This document shows, piece after piece, positions 9,097 through 18,667 of a stretch of 64,000 bases of DNA. Both the position numbers and the translations under genes were made by a program. Numbering within the stretch: position 1 is the stretch's first letter; every line of letters begins with the position of its first letter. Source of the stretch: Microcoleus vaginatus HSN003 (GTDB lineage Bacteria; Cyanobacteriota; Cyanobacteriia; Cyanobacteriales; Microcoleaceae); the NCBI RefSeq assembly GCF_022701255.1, contig NZ_CP031705.1, positions 1,302,001 through 1,366,000 on the forward strand. Reading direction: 5' to 3'. Below the pieces are notes generated by a model, which saw only the letters and a program-made list of their open reading frames with translations, had not been told where the DNA came from and did no database searches.

Positions 9097-9246
9097 ATGA
9101 ACACAAATCGTCAAAGCGTAAAAAAAGTAGCAGAAACCCACCGCGCTAACATTCACAAGCAACTGATGCACCGCATAGAAGTAGCGAGATCCAGTGGGAA
9201 CCAAGATTTGGTTCGGGTGCTTGAAGAGGAAATGAGACAGCTTTAA
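9097..9246 (+). CDS. Small basic conserved-type protein (49 aa)
   Basis: A 49-codon frame reads MNTNRQSVKKVAETHRANIH, then KQLMHRIEVARSSGNQDLVR, VLEEEMRQL and TAA. It is almost entirely alpha-helical in pattern with heptad-like hydrophobic spacing and a basic first half. The frame is preceded by AAGGAACG eight bases before the ATG and followed by a strong hairpin terminator at 9358-9394, so it looks like a free-standing gene. I believe similar short proteins occur in other cyanobacteria, but I know no function. It could bind nucleic acid or act as a small partner protein; this is only a guess from charge and size. Confidence 0.65.
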   Translation: MNTNRQSVKKVAETHRANIHKQLMHRIEVARSSGNQDLVRVLEEEMRQL

Positions 9247-9357
9247 AGAAGTTGCAACTAGAAGTTGCCCGTAGTTTGGTTTAGAGGGTTGTGCGAGAAA
9301 TGCAGAATTCCGGCAACCGCTACCTGTTAAGTTTTGACTCCTCTCTTAGTTGGTAGG

Positions 9358-9394
9358 AAAAACCCCGGTTTCTTGAAGAAATCGGGGTTTTTTA
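9358..9394 (+). terminator. Rho-independent terminator after the 49-aa gene
   Basis: AACCCCGGTTTC, loop, then GAAATCGGGGTT followed by six T. The stem has one mismatch (G-C core intact). It lies 110 bases after the small gene. Confidence 0.8.
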
Positions 9395-9670
9395 TTGAGA
9401 ACGAAGAAGAAAGAAGGAAGAAAGAACACTCCTAAACGTACAAACTCTATTTGTAGGGTGCGCCTCGGCCCACAGAGCCTCTACGAATAGCCGATTGAAG
9501 CATTTTTTGCGTAAGTTCTGAAGTGAGAACGAAGAAGGAAGAGGAAAGAACAAGACTTAAGCTGCATTCCTTCTATTTTTACACTATCTGTAGTAGTAAG
9601 TTGCGCCGAGGCGCACCCTACTAATAACTACAGGACTAAAGCCCCTGACACATGGTGAGGCCGTTCTCAC

Positions 9671-9716
9671 GCCCTCACCCATCACCTTAACCAGTCCGGA
9701 TCACTGACAAGTTGAC
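9671..9716 (+). repeat. Left arm of inverted repeat bracketing the signalling block
   Basis: The 46 bases beginning GCCCTCACCCATCACCTTAA and ending CTGACAAGTTGAC are repeated in inverted orientation at 16733-16779 with about three mismatches. Flanking bases on both sides are also similar, with a shared CTCAAAA/GACTCAAAAT-like segment. Confidence 0.8.
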
Positions 9717-10230
9717 AGTCGCGACTAACGACAAAACTCAATAATAAGTGCACGAATAACGTACACTCATGTGTGTGCTATTGGTTGGAAAATTGAGCAA
9801 TTTCCTAGGGAACTCAAGCAATTAACAGGGAGAGAATCTTGCCACTCCCGTCAAGCTAGAATTTAAACAAATCCTATTGCTTGTCATTAACTTGTGTGGC
9901 TTAGACTCTCAAAAGTTTAGCCGATAAAAATGGTAAAACAATAGATAAAATTAAACACGGGCTGCTATTAAGTTATTTAATTGAGCAACTAAAACTTCTT
10001 GTTCGATGTTTATTGTATAATTTTTTGGTGCTGGTACACCGATCTGTGACAGTTGCGTAAGTCCTGGTAATATTGAAGATCCATTGAGATAGATTTTCAT
10101 GGTGGATTGGGAAAGGCAGCTTTGCCAAAATTTAAAACTAGCAAAAATGCTTAACAGAAATAAGTTAAAAGCTATAAAGCTGAACCTCAGGGTCGCGACA
10201 GCAAAATCCCCAAAATAATAGGTAAAATTG

Positions 10231-13188
10231 ATGGCGACAGACATCCGACACCAGCCGGAAAACGGCTACCATTCAGAACCAACTCAGCCTTCCCCAACAG
10301 AAAATCTTAGTAGCCGATCGCTCATGCGCCTGCCGAGAACCCTGAGTCCCCTTGAAACTGGGGGCTTGGGGATGACAGGTCTGATCGCAGGCGTTGCCAT
10401 TGCACCGGCAATGCACGCGGCTCTTGGGCCCAATGCCTTTATCGTGTGGCTGCCCGCCGTATTGATGGGGGTGATGCTTAACCTGCAAGTGAAACGCTTA
10501 GGGGAACACTGGCCAGAAATGTCAGGCGGAACGCCTAACTATATCACCAGGCTACTGAGCAACTATCCGCTTCTGGGCAGCTATGCCGCGATCGGCTACT
10601 TCTTCGGCTGGGCAGTATATCCGTCAGTAAACGCGATCATAATTACGACCCTAATCAAAGCTAACCTAGAACCCTTGGGCATTGCCTGTCCAGAAACGGT
10701 GCTAAGAATTGGATTCACAATAATCGCTTATATAGTGGCGTTTAGCGGCACCCGCGCCTTGGGAATACTGCACTCATTTTTCATTTTCCCGGCAGTGGGA
10801 TTCCTACTGGTGTTTAGCATTCAAGGCGTCGGATGGTTAGCCTTCTCCCCAGATAGCCCCGGATTTTTCCCCACCAGTTGGCCAACTTTAACCTTTGTTG
10901 ACTGGGCCAAATGGTCATTCTTAGCACTCTACATTACTTGCGGCTGTGAAACGGCTTCCTCGTTTGTCGCCGACAGCCGCCGTCCTACAGAAACTTTGCG
11001 GGTTCTGAACTTAGTCGCTTGGCTGATTCCACCCGTGTATCTGGGGAGTGCCTGGGTACTGATGCGCTTAGCAACCTCCTCAGGACTGGGCGAGGACTCG
11101 TTTAAGAACCTATTAGCTGCCGCCTCACCATTTTGGGGTCAGTCAGCTTCATTGATCGTCACACTCCTGCTGGCCTCAAGCTGCCTTCTTTCTTCCGCCA
11201 CTGGCGTTTCCAACTCCCCCCGCATCTTGTACCAACTCGCTTTAGACGGACACCTTTCACCCGTCTTCGCTTTCATCTCCCGACGAGGCGTTCTGGAACC
11301 GGCCCTGGTATTTTGCCTTTTACTCAATTTGCTCGGTCTGCTTTGGGGAGATGTAACCAGGATCTCGGTGGTCGGTAGTGCTAGTTACCTGATAATGCTG
11401 ATGGCATTTTATCTAGGACTGTGGCTGCGGCGAGGATCGCCAGAAGTGCGATGGCCTTGGTGGGGGGCAGGCTTATTCTTTTTAGTTGCAGTTGTTCTGG
11501 CGGTCGGAGGCTTGAACTGGAGTTGGGAAGACGTGACGATCGGCTTGCTGTTGCCTCTGGCTATTTTGGCAGTGGATGCGGTTATCCGTCGCCTTTCCTT
11601 TGCGCCCTTCCATCGAGCCTGGTGGATTCGGCATTACAGAACCCGGCGCAAGAGCCAGATCGTAGATTTTGTGGCGTTTCAGGTTATAGTTCTGATTTTG
11701 CTAGTATGTAGCGCCGTCAGTATTGGCTGGGTTTTTAGATCCCAATTAGATGCCAACTCTAGTGTTGGCTCTAATCTTTTGGTAGTGCTGATCTTGACAG
11801 TCACTTTTATCGGGGTGGCCATTGCCTGCTGGACGAGCTTACCCCAAGTCGTCTCGATGGACGAGGCACGAGAGGCCGCGGAACAACTTTTTGTAATTGC
11901 CATAGACGCGATTGTAGTGCTCGATGAAAATGGCATGATTCGTCAGGCTAACCCAGCATCTGAGCGTCTATTTGAGTTAAGCAGAGGTGAATTGAGCGGG
12001 AGTCACTTGAACAAATTACTCCCCGGATTGGCTTTTCAGCCAGAACGGTGGCCCATCCGCAGCGAACACACTCTTAACCTGCCCGTAGGCGTCCTCGCCG
12101 AGCCGCTTCGGCATCGCGACTCGCGCATCCTGGAAGTTGCCATCTCAAACCGATTCTCCCAAGAGGCTTCGCTATCCAATCAAGAGCTACAAGAATATGT
12201 CGCGATCGTGCGCGACATCACAGAGCGCAAACAAGCCCAAGAATCCCTACAAAAAGCTAATGAGGAACTAGAAATTAAAGTCAAGGAGCGTACATCTGAA
12301 CTCAGCCATACTGTGGAACAATTGCAGAATGAAGTTGAAGAGCGCCAGCGGATAGAAGAAAATCTCAAGGCTATGCAAAATCAGATTATTGTTCAAGAAA
12401 AACTAGCTTCTCTGGGCAGTTTAACCGCAGGGATTGCCCACGAAATCAGAAACCCATTAAACTTTGTCAACAATTTCTCAGAACTTTCTGCTGAATTAAC
12501 CGAAGAACTGTTTGAAAAAATTGAAAATCAAGCAGAACGTTTAGATCCTGAAACCAGTCAGGATATTGCCGAGATCTTAACCGACCTCACAGCTAATCTT
12601 AAAAAAATTAATCAACACGGTCAAAGAGCAGACAAAATCGTTGGCAATATGCTTTTGCATTCTCGCGGACAAAGCGGCCAGTGGGAACCTACAGATATAA
12701 ATAGTTTATTGGCTGAATATATCAATCTAGCCTATCACGGGATGCGAGCCAAGGAAGCTGGTTTTAACATTACCATAGAAACCGAATACGACAATGATAT
12801 TGGCGAAGTAAATGTGGTGCCACAAGACATCGGCAGGGTTTTTCTTAACATTATTAGCAATGCTTGTTATGCAGCCTATAAAAAGAAACAAGAAATGGGA
12901 GAAGTATTTTCACCGCTGCTTGACGTGAGAACTCGAAATCTTGGTGAGGCGATTGAAATCCGCATTCGCGATAATGGCTCAGGTATAAAACCAGAGGTAC
13001 TCGATAAAATTTTCAATCCGTTTTTTACTACAAAGCCACCAGCCGAAGGTACTGGTCTAGGTCTTTCTATCAGCCAGGATGTTATAGTCCAGCAACATCG
13101 CGGAGAACTAAAAGTCGAAACAGAGGTAGGAGATTACACAGAGTTTATAATCATATTGCCCAAAAAAGTAGGCGAAATTAAGGAGTAA
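10231..13188 (+). CDS. APC-type permease fused to a PAS-histidine kinase
   Basis: The 985-residue protein joins an amino-acid/polyamine/organocation-type permease (about residues 30-460, about 12 membrane segments, with [20 protein letters not shown] and [11 protein letters not shown]) to two more membrane segments (about 483-550), a PAS domain ([20 protein letters not shown]), a coiled coil and a kinase core. The phospho-acceptor is His737 in [13 protein letters not shown] box [14 protein letters not shown]1 DNGSGI, F box FFTTKP and G2 GTGLGLSIS are all present. It may sense a transported solute or use the permease part as a sensor, by analogy with SLC5-kinase fusions such as CbrA. ATG 10231 is preferred to TTG 10228. 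The receiver gene follows after five bases. Confidence 0.9.
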   Translation: MATDIRHQPENGYHSEPTQPSPTENLSSRSLMRLPRTLSPLETGGLGMTGLIAGVAIAPAMHAALGPNAFIVWLPAVLMGVMLNLQVKRLGEHWPEMSGGTPNYITRLLSNYPLLGSYAAIGYFFGWAVYPSVNAIIITTLIKANLEPLGIACPETVLRIGFTIIAYIVAFSGTRALGILHSFFIFPAVGFLLVFSIQGVGWLAFSPDSPGFFPTSWPTLTFVDWAKWSFLALYITCGCETASSFVADSRRPTETLRVLNLVAWLIPPVYLGSAWVLMRLATSSGLGEDSFKNLLAAASPFWGQSASLIVTLLLASSCLLSSATGVSNSPRILYQLALDGHLSPVFAFISRRGVLEPALVFCLLLNLLGLLWGDVTRISVVGSASYLIMLMAFYLGLWLRRGSPEVRWPWWGAGLFFLVAVVLAVGGLNWSWEDVTIGLLLPLAILAVDAVIRRLSFAPFHRAWWIRHYRTRRKSQIVDFVAFQVIVLILLVCSAVSIGWVFRSQLDANSSVGSNLLVVLILTVTFIGVAIACWTSLPQVVSMDEAREAAEQLFVIAIDAIVVLDENGMIRQANPASERLFELSRGELSGSHLNKLLPGLAFQPERWPIRSEHTLNLPVGVLAEPLRHRDSRILEVAISNRFSQEASLSNQELQEYVAIVRDITERKQAQESLQKANEELEIKVKERTSELSHTVEQLQNEVEERQRIEENLKAMQNQIIVQEKLASLGSLTAGIAHEIRNPLNFVNNFSELSAELTEELFEKIENQAERLDPETSQDIAEILTDLTANLKKINQHGQRADKIVGNMLLHSRGQSGQWEPTDINSLLAEYINLAYHGMRAKEAGFNITIETEYDNDIGEVNVVPQDIGRVFLNIISNACYAAYKKKQEMGEVFSPLLDVRTRNLGEAIEIRIRDNGSGIKPEVLDKIFNPFFTTKPPAEGTGLGLSISQDVIVQQHRGELKVETEVGDYTEFIIILPKKVGEIKE

Positions 13189-13193
13189 AAAAA

Positions 13194-13565
13194 ATGAAAG
13201 TAATGGTGGTAGACGACGAGGAAGATATTCAGTCACTGTTCAAGCAGAAATTCAGGAAAGAAATCAAAGCAGGGCAAATTCAATTTCATTTTTGTCTGTC
13301 AGCAGAGGCAGCTTTGAACTACTTAGAAAACCAGGAAGAAGCGTCTATTGTCTTGATTTTATCAGATATTAATATGCCAGGAATGAATGGGTTGGAACTG
13401 CTCAGGATTCTCAAAGAAAAGTTTCCCGATTTAAAAGTTTTTATGATCACCGCTTATGGAGATGAGAAAAATTATCAAACAGCAATAGCTTACGGAGCTG
13501 ATGACTATATTACTAAGCCGGTAAATTTTGATTCCCTCAAAATTAAAATAATCAACTTGCAGTAA
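13194..13565 (+). CDS. Single-domain response regulator (CheY-like)
   Basis: The 123-residue protein is one receiver domain: acidic pair VVDDEED near the N terminus, phospho-acceptor Asp58 in LSDINMPGMNG, the Thr of MITAYGD and Lys of ITKPVNF. It has no output domain. It starts five bases after the permease-kinase stop, with GGAG upstream in AAGGAGTAAAAAAAATG, so the two are an operon and likely cognate. Its sequence is close to the N-terminal receivers of the next two genes (same QKFRKEI/KKI segment), suggesting all three receivers arose by duplication. Confidence 0.93.
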   Translation: MKVMVVDDEEDIQSLFKQKFRKEIKAGQIQFHFCLSAEAALNYLENQEEASIVLILSDINMPGMNGLELLRILKEKFPDLKVFMITAYGDEKNYQTAIAYGADDYITKPVNFDSLKIKIINLQ

Positions 13566-13708
13566 ATTCACAAGGAAACATATTTGCTAATTGCTAAGTG
13601 CTAAGTGAAAGCAGTCCCTCACTCGATTGAAAACTACTCGATTGCATTTTACTTCTGTCCTTCTAGAGCGCTAAATTTGTATTTTTTTATTGGAACTAAA
13701 AAATTAAT

Positions 13709-15043
13709 ATGTCAGCAAAAATACTGTTTGTGGATGATGAACCCGATTTAGAATCTCTAATTTCTCAGAAATTTAGAAAAAAGATCAGGGCGGAAGAATG
13801 GCAGCTTTTTTTTGCCCACAATGGCGTACAAGCGCTGGAAAAATTGAAAGAACACCCGGATCTAGATATAGTAGTGACCGACCTTAATATGCCTGAAATG
13901 GATGGTCTGACTTTACTCTCTAAAATTAATCAGATAAACGTCTCCCTCAAAACAATAGTTATATCAGCCTATAGCGACATGAAAAATATAAGAAATGCGA
14001 TGAACTTCGGTGCCTTTGACTTTCTAACCAAGCCGATAGACTTTCAGGATCTAGAAATTACCCTCAACAAAACGCTGCGCGAGGTGCAACAGTTAAAAGA
14101 AAATCAGCGCTTGCGGGAGTCAGAAGCTCGCGCTAGAGAAGAAGCTCAGCATTTACAGAACTGTATGCAAGACCTAAAAAAGACCCAAGCTCAACTGATT
14201 CAGACCGCAAAAATGTCTTCTTTGGGTCAAGTGGTTGCGGGGATTGCCCATGAAATCAACAACCCCGTCAACTTTATCTACGGCAATATCAGCCACGTCA
14301 GTGATTATATTCAAGACCTACTGCACCTGCTGCATCTCTATCAGCAGTACACCCCTCCCAATTATGAGATTCAAGCTGAAATCGAAGCCATAGATTTGGA
14401 ATTTATGATAGTAGATTTACCTCAAATTATGGTGTCGATGAAAGGGGGTGTTGACCGCATTCAGAAGATTATTTTGTCTTTGCGTAACTTCTCAAGACTG
14501 GATGAAGCTAACATAAAGTCGGTTGACATTCACGAGGGTATAAAAAGCAGCCTGCTGATTTTGCATAATCGATTTCAAGCAAGGGCAGCGCGTCCAGAGA
14601 TTCAAGTGATCGAGGAGTACAGCAATCTGCCTTTAGTGGAATGCTATGCTGGAGAACTCAACCAGGTGTTTATCAACATCATTTCTAATGCGATTGATGC
14701 TTTGAATGAGTACAACAAACAACGGTCACTAGATGACATCCTCGCTGGCCCGCTCGCCATTACTATTCGCACTTTTCTGCTAGAGGACAAATCCCGTGTC
14801 GTCATTCAAATTCGGGACAATGGGCCGGGAATAACGGCAGACGTGAAAGACCGTATTTTTGAACCATTTTTTACTACTAAGCCTGTAGGTGAGGGTACTG
14901 GTTTGGGCCTCTATATAAGCTACCAAATTGTACTGGAGAAGCATGGGGGCGCATTGAAGTGTTTTTCAGAGGTGGGGCAGGGAACAGAGTTCTGGATTGA
15001 AATTCCAATCAGACCAACTAGGGGGAAACTCCACCTTAGCTAA
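13709..15043 (+). CDS. Receiver-histidine kinase hybrid (444 aa)
   Basis: Order of parts: receiver domain (residues 1-120; Asp58 in [12 protein letters not shown]), coiled-coil linker (about 120-165), a dimerisation helix with His181 in [20 protein letters not shown], and HATPase_c (about 310-435; N box [14 protein letters not shown]1 RDNGPGI, F box [11 protein letters not shown]2 [11 protein letters not shown]). There is no sensor or membrane segment, so it is probably a cytoplasmic phosphorelay member that takes its signal by phosphotransfer to its own receiver. It is a near paralogue of the next gene. ATG 13709 lies after an AT-rich 140-base spacer without a clear ribosome site. Confidence 0.92.
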   Translation: MSAKILFVDDEPDLESLISQKFRKKIRAEEWQLFFAHNGVQALEKLKEHPDLDIVVTDLNMPEMDGLTLLSKINQINVSLKTIVISAYSDMKNIRNAMNFGAFDFLTKPIDFQDLEITLNKTLREVQQLKENQRLRESEARAREEAQHLQNCMQDLKKTQAQLIQTAKMSSLGQVVAGIAHEINNPVNFIYGNISHVSDYIQDLLHLLHLYQQYTPPNYEIQAEIEAIDLEFMIVDLPQIMVSMKGGVDRIQKIILSLRNFSRLDEANIKSVDIHEGIKSSLLILHNRFQARAARPEIQVIEEYSNLPLVECYAGELNQVFINIISNAIDALNEYNKQRSLDDILAGPLAITIRTFLLEDKSRVVIQIRDNGPGITADVKDRIFEPFFTTKPVGEGTGLGLYISYQIVLEKHGGALKCFSEVGQGTEFWIEIPIRPTRGKLHLS

Positions 15044-15200
15044 TCCATCGACTTTTCCCCAACTCAAAGCCTATTCCAGCCATCCGGTTTGCCATTGCAG
15101 AAATTAACTTTTTATTACTATTCCTGAAATAATCTATAATTGAATTTAAACTATATAAATATTACTCCGAATAAGTTAATCAATCAAGGGGGTAAAAAAA

Positions 15201-16592
15201 ATGTTGCCTACGACCGAAAAAACTTGCAATATGTCAGGAAAAATATTATTTGTGGATGACGAGCCAGATTTAGAATCTTTAATTTGCCAGAAATTTAGAA
15301 AAAAGATCCGCACAGGAGAATACCAAGTTTTTTTTGCACACAATGGCGTAGAAGCACTTTCAACGTTGCGAGAGCAGCCGGATATAGATATTATCCTGAC
15401 AGACATTAATATGCCCGTCATGGATGGTATGGCTTTGCTAGCGGAACTTAACGAGCTAGTTACTCTGGTCAAAACAGTAGTTATATCTGCCTATGGCGAC
15501 TTGGGAAATATCAGAAAGGCAATGAATGGCGGGGCATTTGACTTTCTAATTAAGCCTATAAATTTTCAGGATTTAGAAATTACAATTAACAAAACTTTAT
15601 GCCATGTGCAACAGCTAAAGGACAACGAGCGCTCCCGCAATGAAAGAGAGGAGAAATTGCGGCAATCGGAGGCGCGAGAGCGAGAAAAAGCCATCCAACT
15701 AGAACTGGCACTGCAAAATTTACAGCGCACCCAATCTCAGCTTATTCAGACTGAGAAAATGTCTAGCTTAGGACAACTAATTTCCGGTATTGCCCACGAA
15801 ATCAATAATCCCGTTAACTTCATCTATGGTAACTTAACTTATGTCACGGATTACACTCATCAGCTATTGAGTTTAATCACGCTTTACCAGCAGCACGATG
15901 CCCATAAATACCCGGAAATCGAAGCTTTAATTGAGCAAATAGAGCTGGAATTTATCAAAGAGGATATGCCTAAAATGCTGTCTTCGATGAAATTGGGGGC
16001 AGAACGTATCCGTCAGATTGTGCTGACGTTGCGGAACTTTTCGCGCCTCGACGAAGCTGAGATGAAACCCGTTAATATTCATGAGGGAATCGACAGCTCT
16101 CTAGTAATTTTGCAGAGTCAGCTCAAGGCTAAGCCGAATTCTTCGTCTATTCAAGTTATTAAAGAATACGGAGATTTGCCACAAATAGAATGTTATGCCT
16201 GTCAGTTGAATCAGGTATTTATGAACCTCCTGAGCAATGGCATTTATGCCTTGAATCACTATGATAAAAAAGGCAGCCCGGAGCCAATTAAAATAGAGCC
16301 TAGGACGATTACGATTCGTACTTCTATGCTGAATCGCGATTGGGTAAGAATTAGTTTTAAAGATAATGGGCCAGGGATGACGAGCGATGTGGAAACACGG
16401 CTGTTTAATCCTTTCTTCACAACTAAACCTGTGGGTGATGGCACTGGCTTGGGATTATCGATCAGCTATCAGATTGTGGTGGAGAAGCACGGCGGAGATT
16501 TGAAGTGTTTTTCGCAGCCAGATCAAGGTGCAGAATTTGTGATTGAGATTCCGATTACGCAGAATAATCGGATAGAGATGAAGGCAACTTAA
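15201..16592 (+). CDS. Receiver-histidine kinase hybrid (463 aa), paralogue of upstream gene
   Basis: The layout equals the preceding gene: receiver (Asp68 in [11 protein letters not shown]), coiled coil with extra charged residues (about 130-185), His199 in [20 protein letters not shown], and HATPase_c with [30 protein letters not shown] and [14 protein letters not shown] 15201 is supported by a strong AAGGGGGT ribosome site eight bases upstream; it adds ten residues before the [11 protein letters not shown] that aligns with the start of the paralogue. The pair is a tandem duplication that has diverged strongly. The gene probably ends the kinase transcription unit. Confidence 0.92.
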   Translation: MLPTTEKTCNMSGKILFVDDEPDLESLICQKFRKKIRTGEYQVFFAHNGVEALSTLREQPDIDIILTDINMPVMDGMALLAELNELVTLVKTVVISAYGDLGNIRKAMNGGAFDFLIKPINFQDLEITINKTLCHVQQLKDNERSRNEREEKLRQSEAREREKAIQLELALQNLQRTQSQLIQTEKMSSLGQLISGIAHEINNPVNFIYGNLTYVTDYTHQLLSLITLYQQHDAHKYPEIEALIEQIELEFIKEDMPKMLSSMKLGAERIRQIVLTLRNFSRLDEAEMKPVNIHEGIDSSLVILQSQLKAKPNSSSIQVIKEYGDLPQIECYACQLNQVFMNLLSNGIYALNHYDKKGSPEPIKIEPRTITIRTSMLNRDWVRISFKDNGPGMTSDVETRLFNPFFTTKPVGDGTGLGLSISYQIVVEKHGGDLKCFSQPDQGAEFVIEIPITQNNRIEMKAT

Positions 16593-16732
16593 GGGGAATT
16601 AAAAAAAAATCCACAAAGTCTGGTAAAGTCTATAATCGCGATCGCACTTCCCCAATTTCTCTGTAATTTCTGAATTCTCCCAAACACCGAAGGACCTAGC
16701 TGAAGCCCTTGATAGTAGATTTTGAGTCGTTG

Positions 16733-16779
16733 GTCAACTTGTCAGTGTCCCGGACTGGTTAAGGTGAGGGGTGAGGGCA
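16733..16779 (-). repeat. Right arm of inverted repeat bracketing the signalling block
   Basis: This is the inverted partner of 9671-9716, beginning GTCAACTTGTCAGTG and continuing through GGACTGGTTAAGGTGAGG. A further local repeat (CACCTTAACCAGT) follows at 16791-16803. The two arms are about 7 kb apart and enclose four signalling genes. Confidence 0.8.
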
Positions 16780-16847
16780 TGAACACGCCTTCACCTTAAC
16801 CAGTTGCGTAAGTTTTGAACTAATAATTAATGACTAATGACTAATAA

Positions 16848-18214
16848 TTATCTTCCTCCGACGACGACATTTTTAATCCGCAAATGGGGGCCGCCGACAC
16901 TTACGGGTAAACCGCTCTGACCGCCTTTACCACAACCGCCGTAGGCATAAAGCGAGTCGTTTCCTATCGACTCAATATCCTTTAACGTCTGAAATACATT
17001 GCCACTTAAAGTGACATCGCTGACCGGTTCGGCCAATTTGCCGTCGCGAATCATGAACCCTTGAGCCGCCGCAAAGGTAAACATTTCGCCGTTGGTTTGT
17101 CCTCCCAACATCCGCACTGCATACACTCCTTCGTCAATGTCGGCAACCATTTCGTCAAAAGAATGTTCGCCAGACTCGATCGCAGTATTAGTCATCCGCA
17201 CCAAAGGCATAAAAGTAGCGCTCAGAGCTCGGGCATTTCCCGTCGGACTTTCGCCCATTTTGCCCGCCGTCTCGCGATTGTGCATCCGAGCCGCTAAAAC
17301 TCCATTTTTAATTAAATGCTTGCACTGAGCCGGCACACCTTCGTCGTCGTATTTCAAAGTTCCCGGCAATCCCGGCACAGTTGCGTCGTCTATTACATTC
17401 AATTGTTCGATCGCCACCGGCTTGCCCAAAGTCAACAATTCCTGCATTTTCGGGTTTTCGTAAATACCATCTGCTTCCGACAAATGACCGAAAGCTTCGT
17501 GAATAAATACCCCGACAAATAAGGGTCTAAAATCACCGGATACTGACCGCCTTTCACCGATTTTGCCTCTAGTTGGCCTACAGCTCGAACGGCCGCACTT
17601 TTAACACGATCTTCAATATTTGTCAACACATCGTAATCCGATCGCGAGTGAATCGACTCAAACCCTTGGCGGACGACACCGCCCTCGCCGCGGGCGATCG
17701 CCCCGAAACGCCCCGTCACGTCCAAGCGCTCTTGAGCGATGCAAGTACCTTGAGAATTCACAAAATAAGTAATCCCAAATCTGTCACTGTAACCGGCCAT
17801 TGTCGTCTGAATTCGCGGGTCATAATCTAACAGCAACTGGTTGTAAGATTCGAGCAATTTCCGCTTTTCGGCTAGAGTAATAGAGCGCGGGTCACGGCCC
17901 AATTCCACCGCTACATAATCTTGAATCGGGGTGACATCTGCTAGTAAAGTTTTTTCGCTGCCAACCAAACGAGACTGAACGACAGCTTCTTCAATGCGGT
18001 CTTTTAACTCAGCTAAACCGTTAAAAGTTACAAAACTCCAGCCGCCTTTGTGACAGGCGCGGATGCCGCCGGCGAGACTAAAACTGCGGTTGACAGCATC
18101 TAACTGAGGGCCGCGAAAACTAATCGCAGTTGACTCGCTTTGTTCGAGGCGAACTTCCAGATAATCCACACGATCGCGGTAAGGTGCGATCGCTTCCATC
18201 AACTGTTCTTGCAT
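16848..18214 (-). pseudogene. tldD: TldD-type metalloprotease, frameshifted
   Basis: TldD with PmbA/TldE forms a zinc protease that trims modified peptides and unfolded proteins. The first part (ATG 18214, MQEQLMEAIAPYRDRVDYLE) reads in frame to VILDPYLSG; the rest (VFIHEAFGHLSEADG to the C-terminal KNVVVGGR) lies in another frame. The shift is at a run of four G in the gene (17510-17513); five would restore reading. The HEAFGH zinc-binding motif (HExxxH) lies just after the break, so a truncated product would be inactive. Both halves look otherwise intact, with no other stops, so a recent mutation or a sequencing error is likely. It is convergent with the kinase operon. Confidence 0.88.
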
Positions 18215-18667
18215 CAAATTGCCCCTATGAATGATTAACCGTAGCGCTGAAAAAAATTATTGCTAACCTTATTTTAGCTAATAACTCCCGTCTTTCGGGT
18301 GCGCGCTGCCCCACCGCTGTGGTGCCGCAGCATGGCCCGCCCTACCCGATCAATGGCGAGTCAACCCATTTTAGATTTTAGATTTTAGATTTTAGATTGA
18401 TTGCGTCCTGAGTGTGCGAAGGAATGAATCCGGGGGCTTATGACCACATTACTTTCGGTCAGTCGATTGTAGATTTAAAACTTTTTCCATAGAATTCAAT
18501 GATGAGAGGCTTGCCGATCGCCCGCGTTCGGCGGGCGCCCTAGAACACAACAAACTCGCGCCCGCTTGCGAAAAGAGCGGTATGCCGAAAATCTTGGGTT
18601 TGCTGAAAGAAATCGAACTAAACTAAATCTATCTAAAGACGTAAAAAAATACCTTAACCCCCGGCAG
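18215..18667. other. Spacer between tldD and the CHASE kinase
   Basis: No gene is seen. It contains a heptad repeat of TTTTAGA (about 18369-18399, four copies), a GC-rich segment with the ACCGCTGTGGT palindrome-like stretch near 18312, and a hairpin CGCCCGC-GTTCG-GCGGGCG at 18519-18537. The last 100 bases are open in the frame of the downstream kinase from TTG 18566, so part could be coding. Confidence 0.5.

Larger units (their letters stand above)
9247..10230. repeat. Gene-free 980-bp spacer with several repeats
   Basis: I see no credible gene. The spacer holds: a direct repeat GAGAACGAAGAAG(A/G)AAG (9397-9427 and 9535-9561); a perfect 17-bp inverted repeat (9453-9469, GTAGGGTGCGCCTCGGC, against 9605-9621); and one arm of the long inverted repeat at 9671-9716. 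A minus-strand open frame (9951-10244) crosses the start of the next gene and is not supported by any motif. The region before 10231 is AT-rich. Confidence 0.6.

Noticed and set aside
9951-10244. Minus-strand 97-residue hydrophobic ORF
   Set aside because: It overlaps the start of the permease-kinase gene, has no family motif or ribosome site, and its composition reflects AT-rich spacer DNA.
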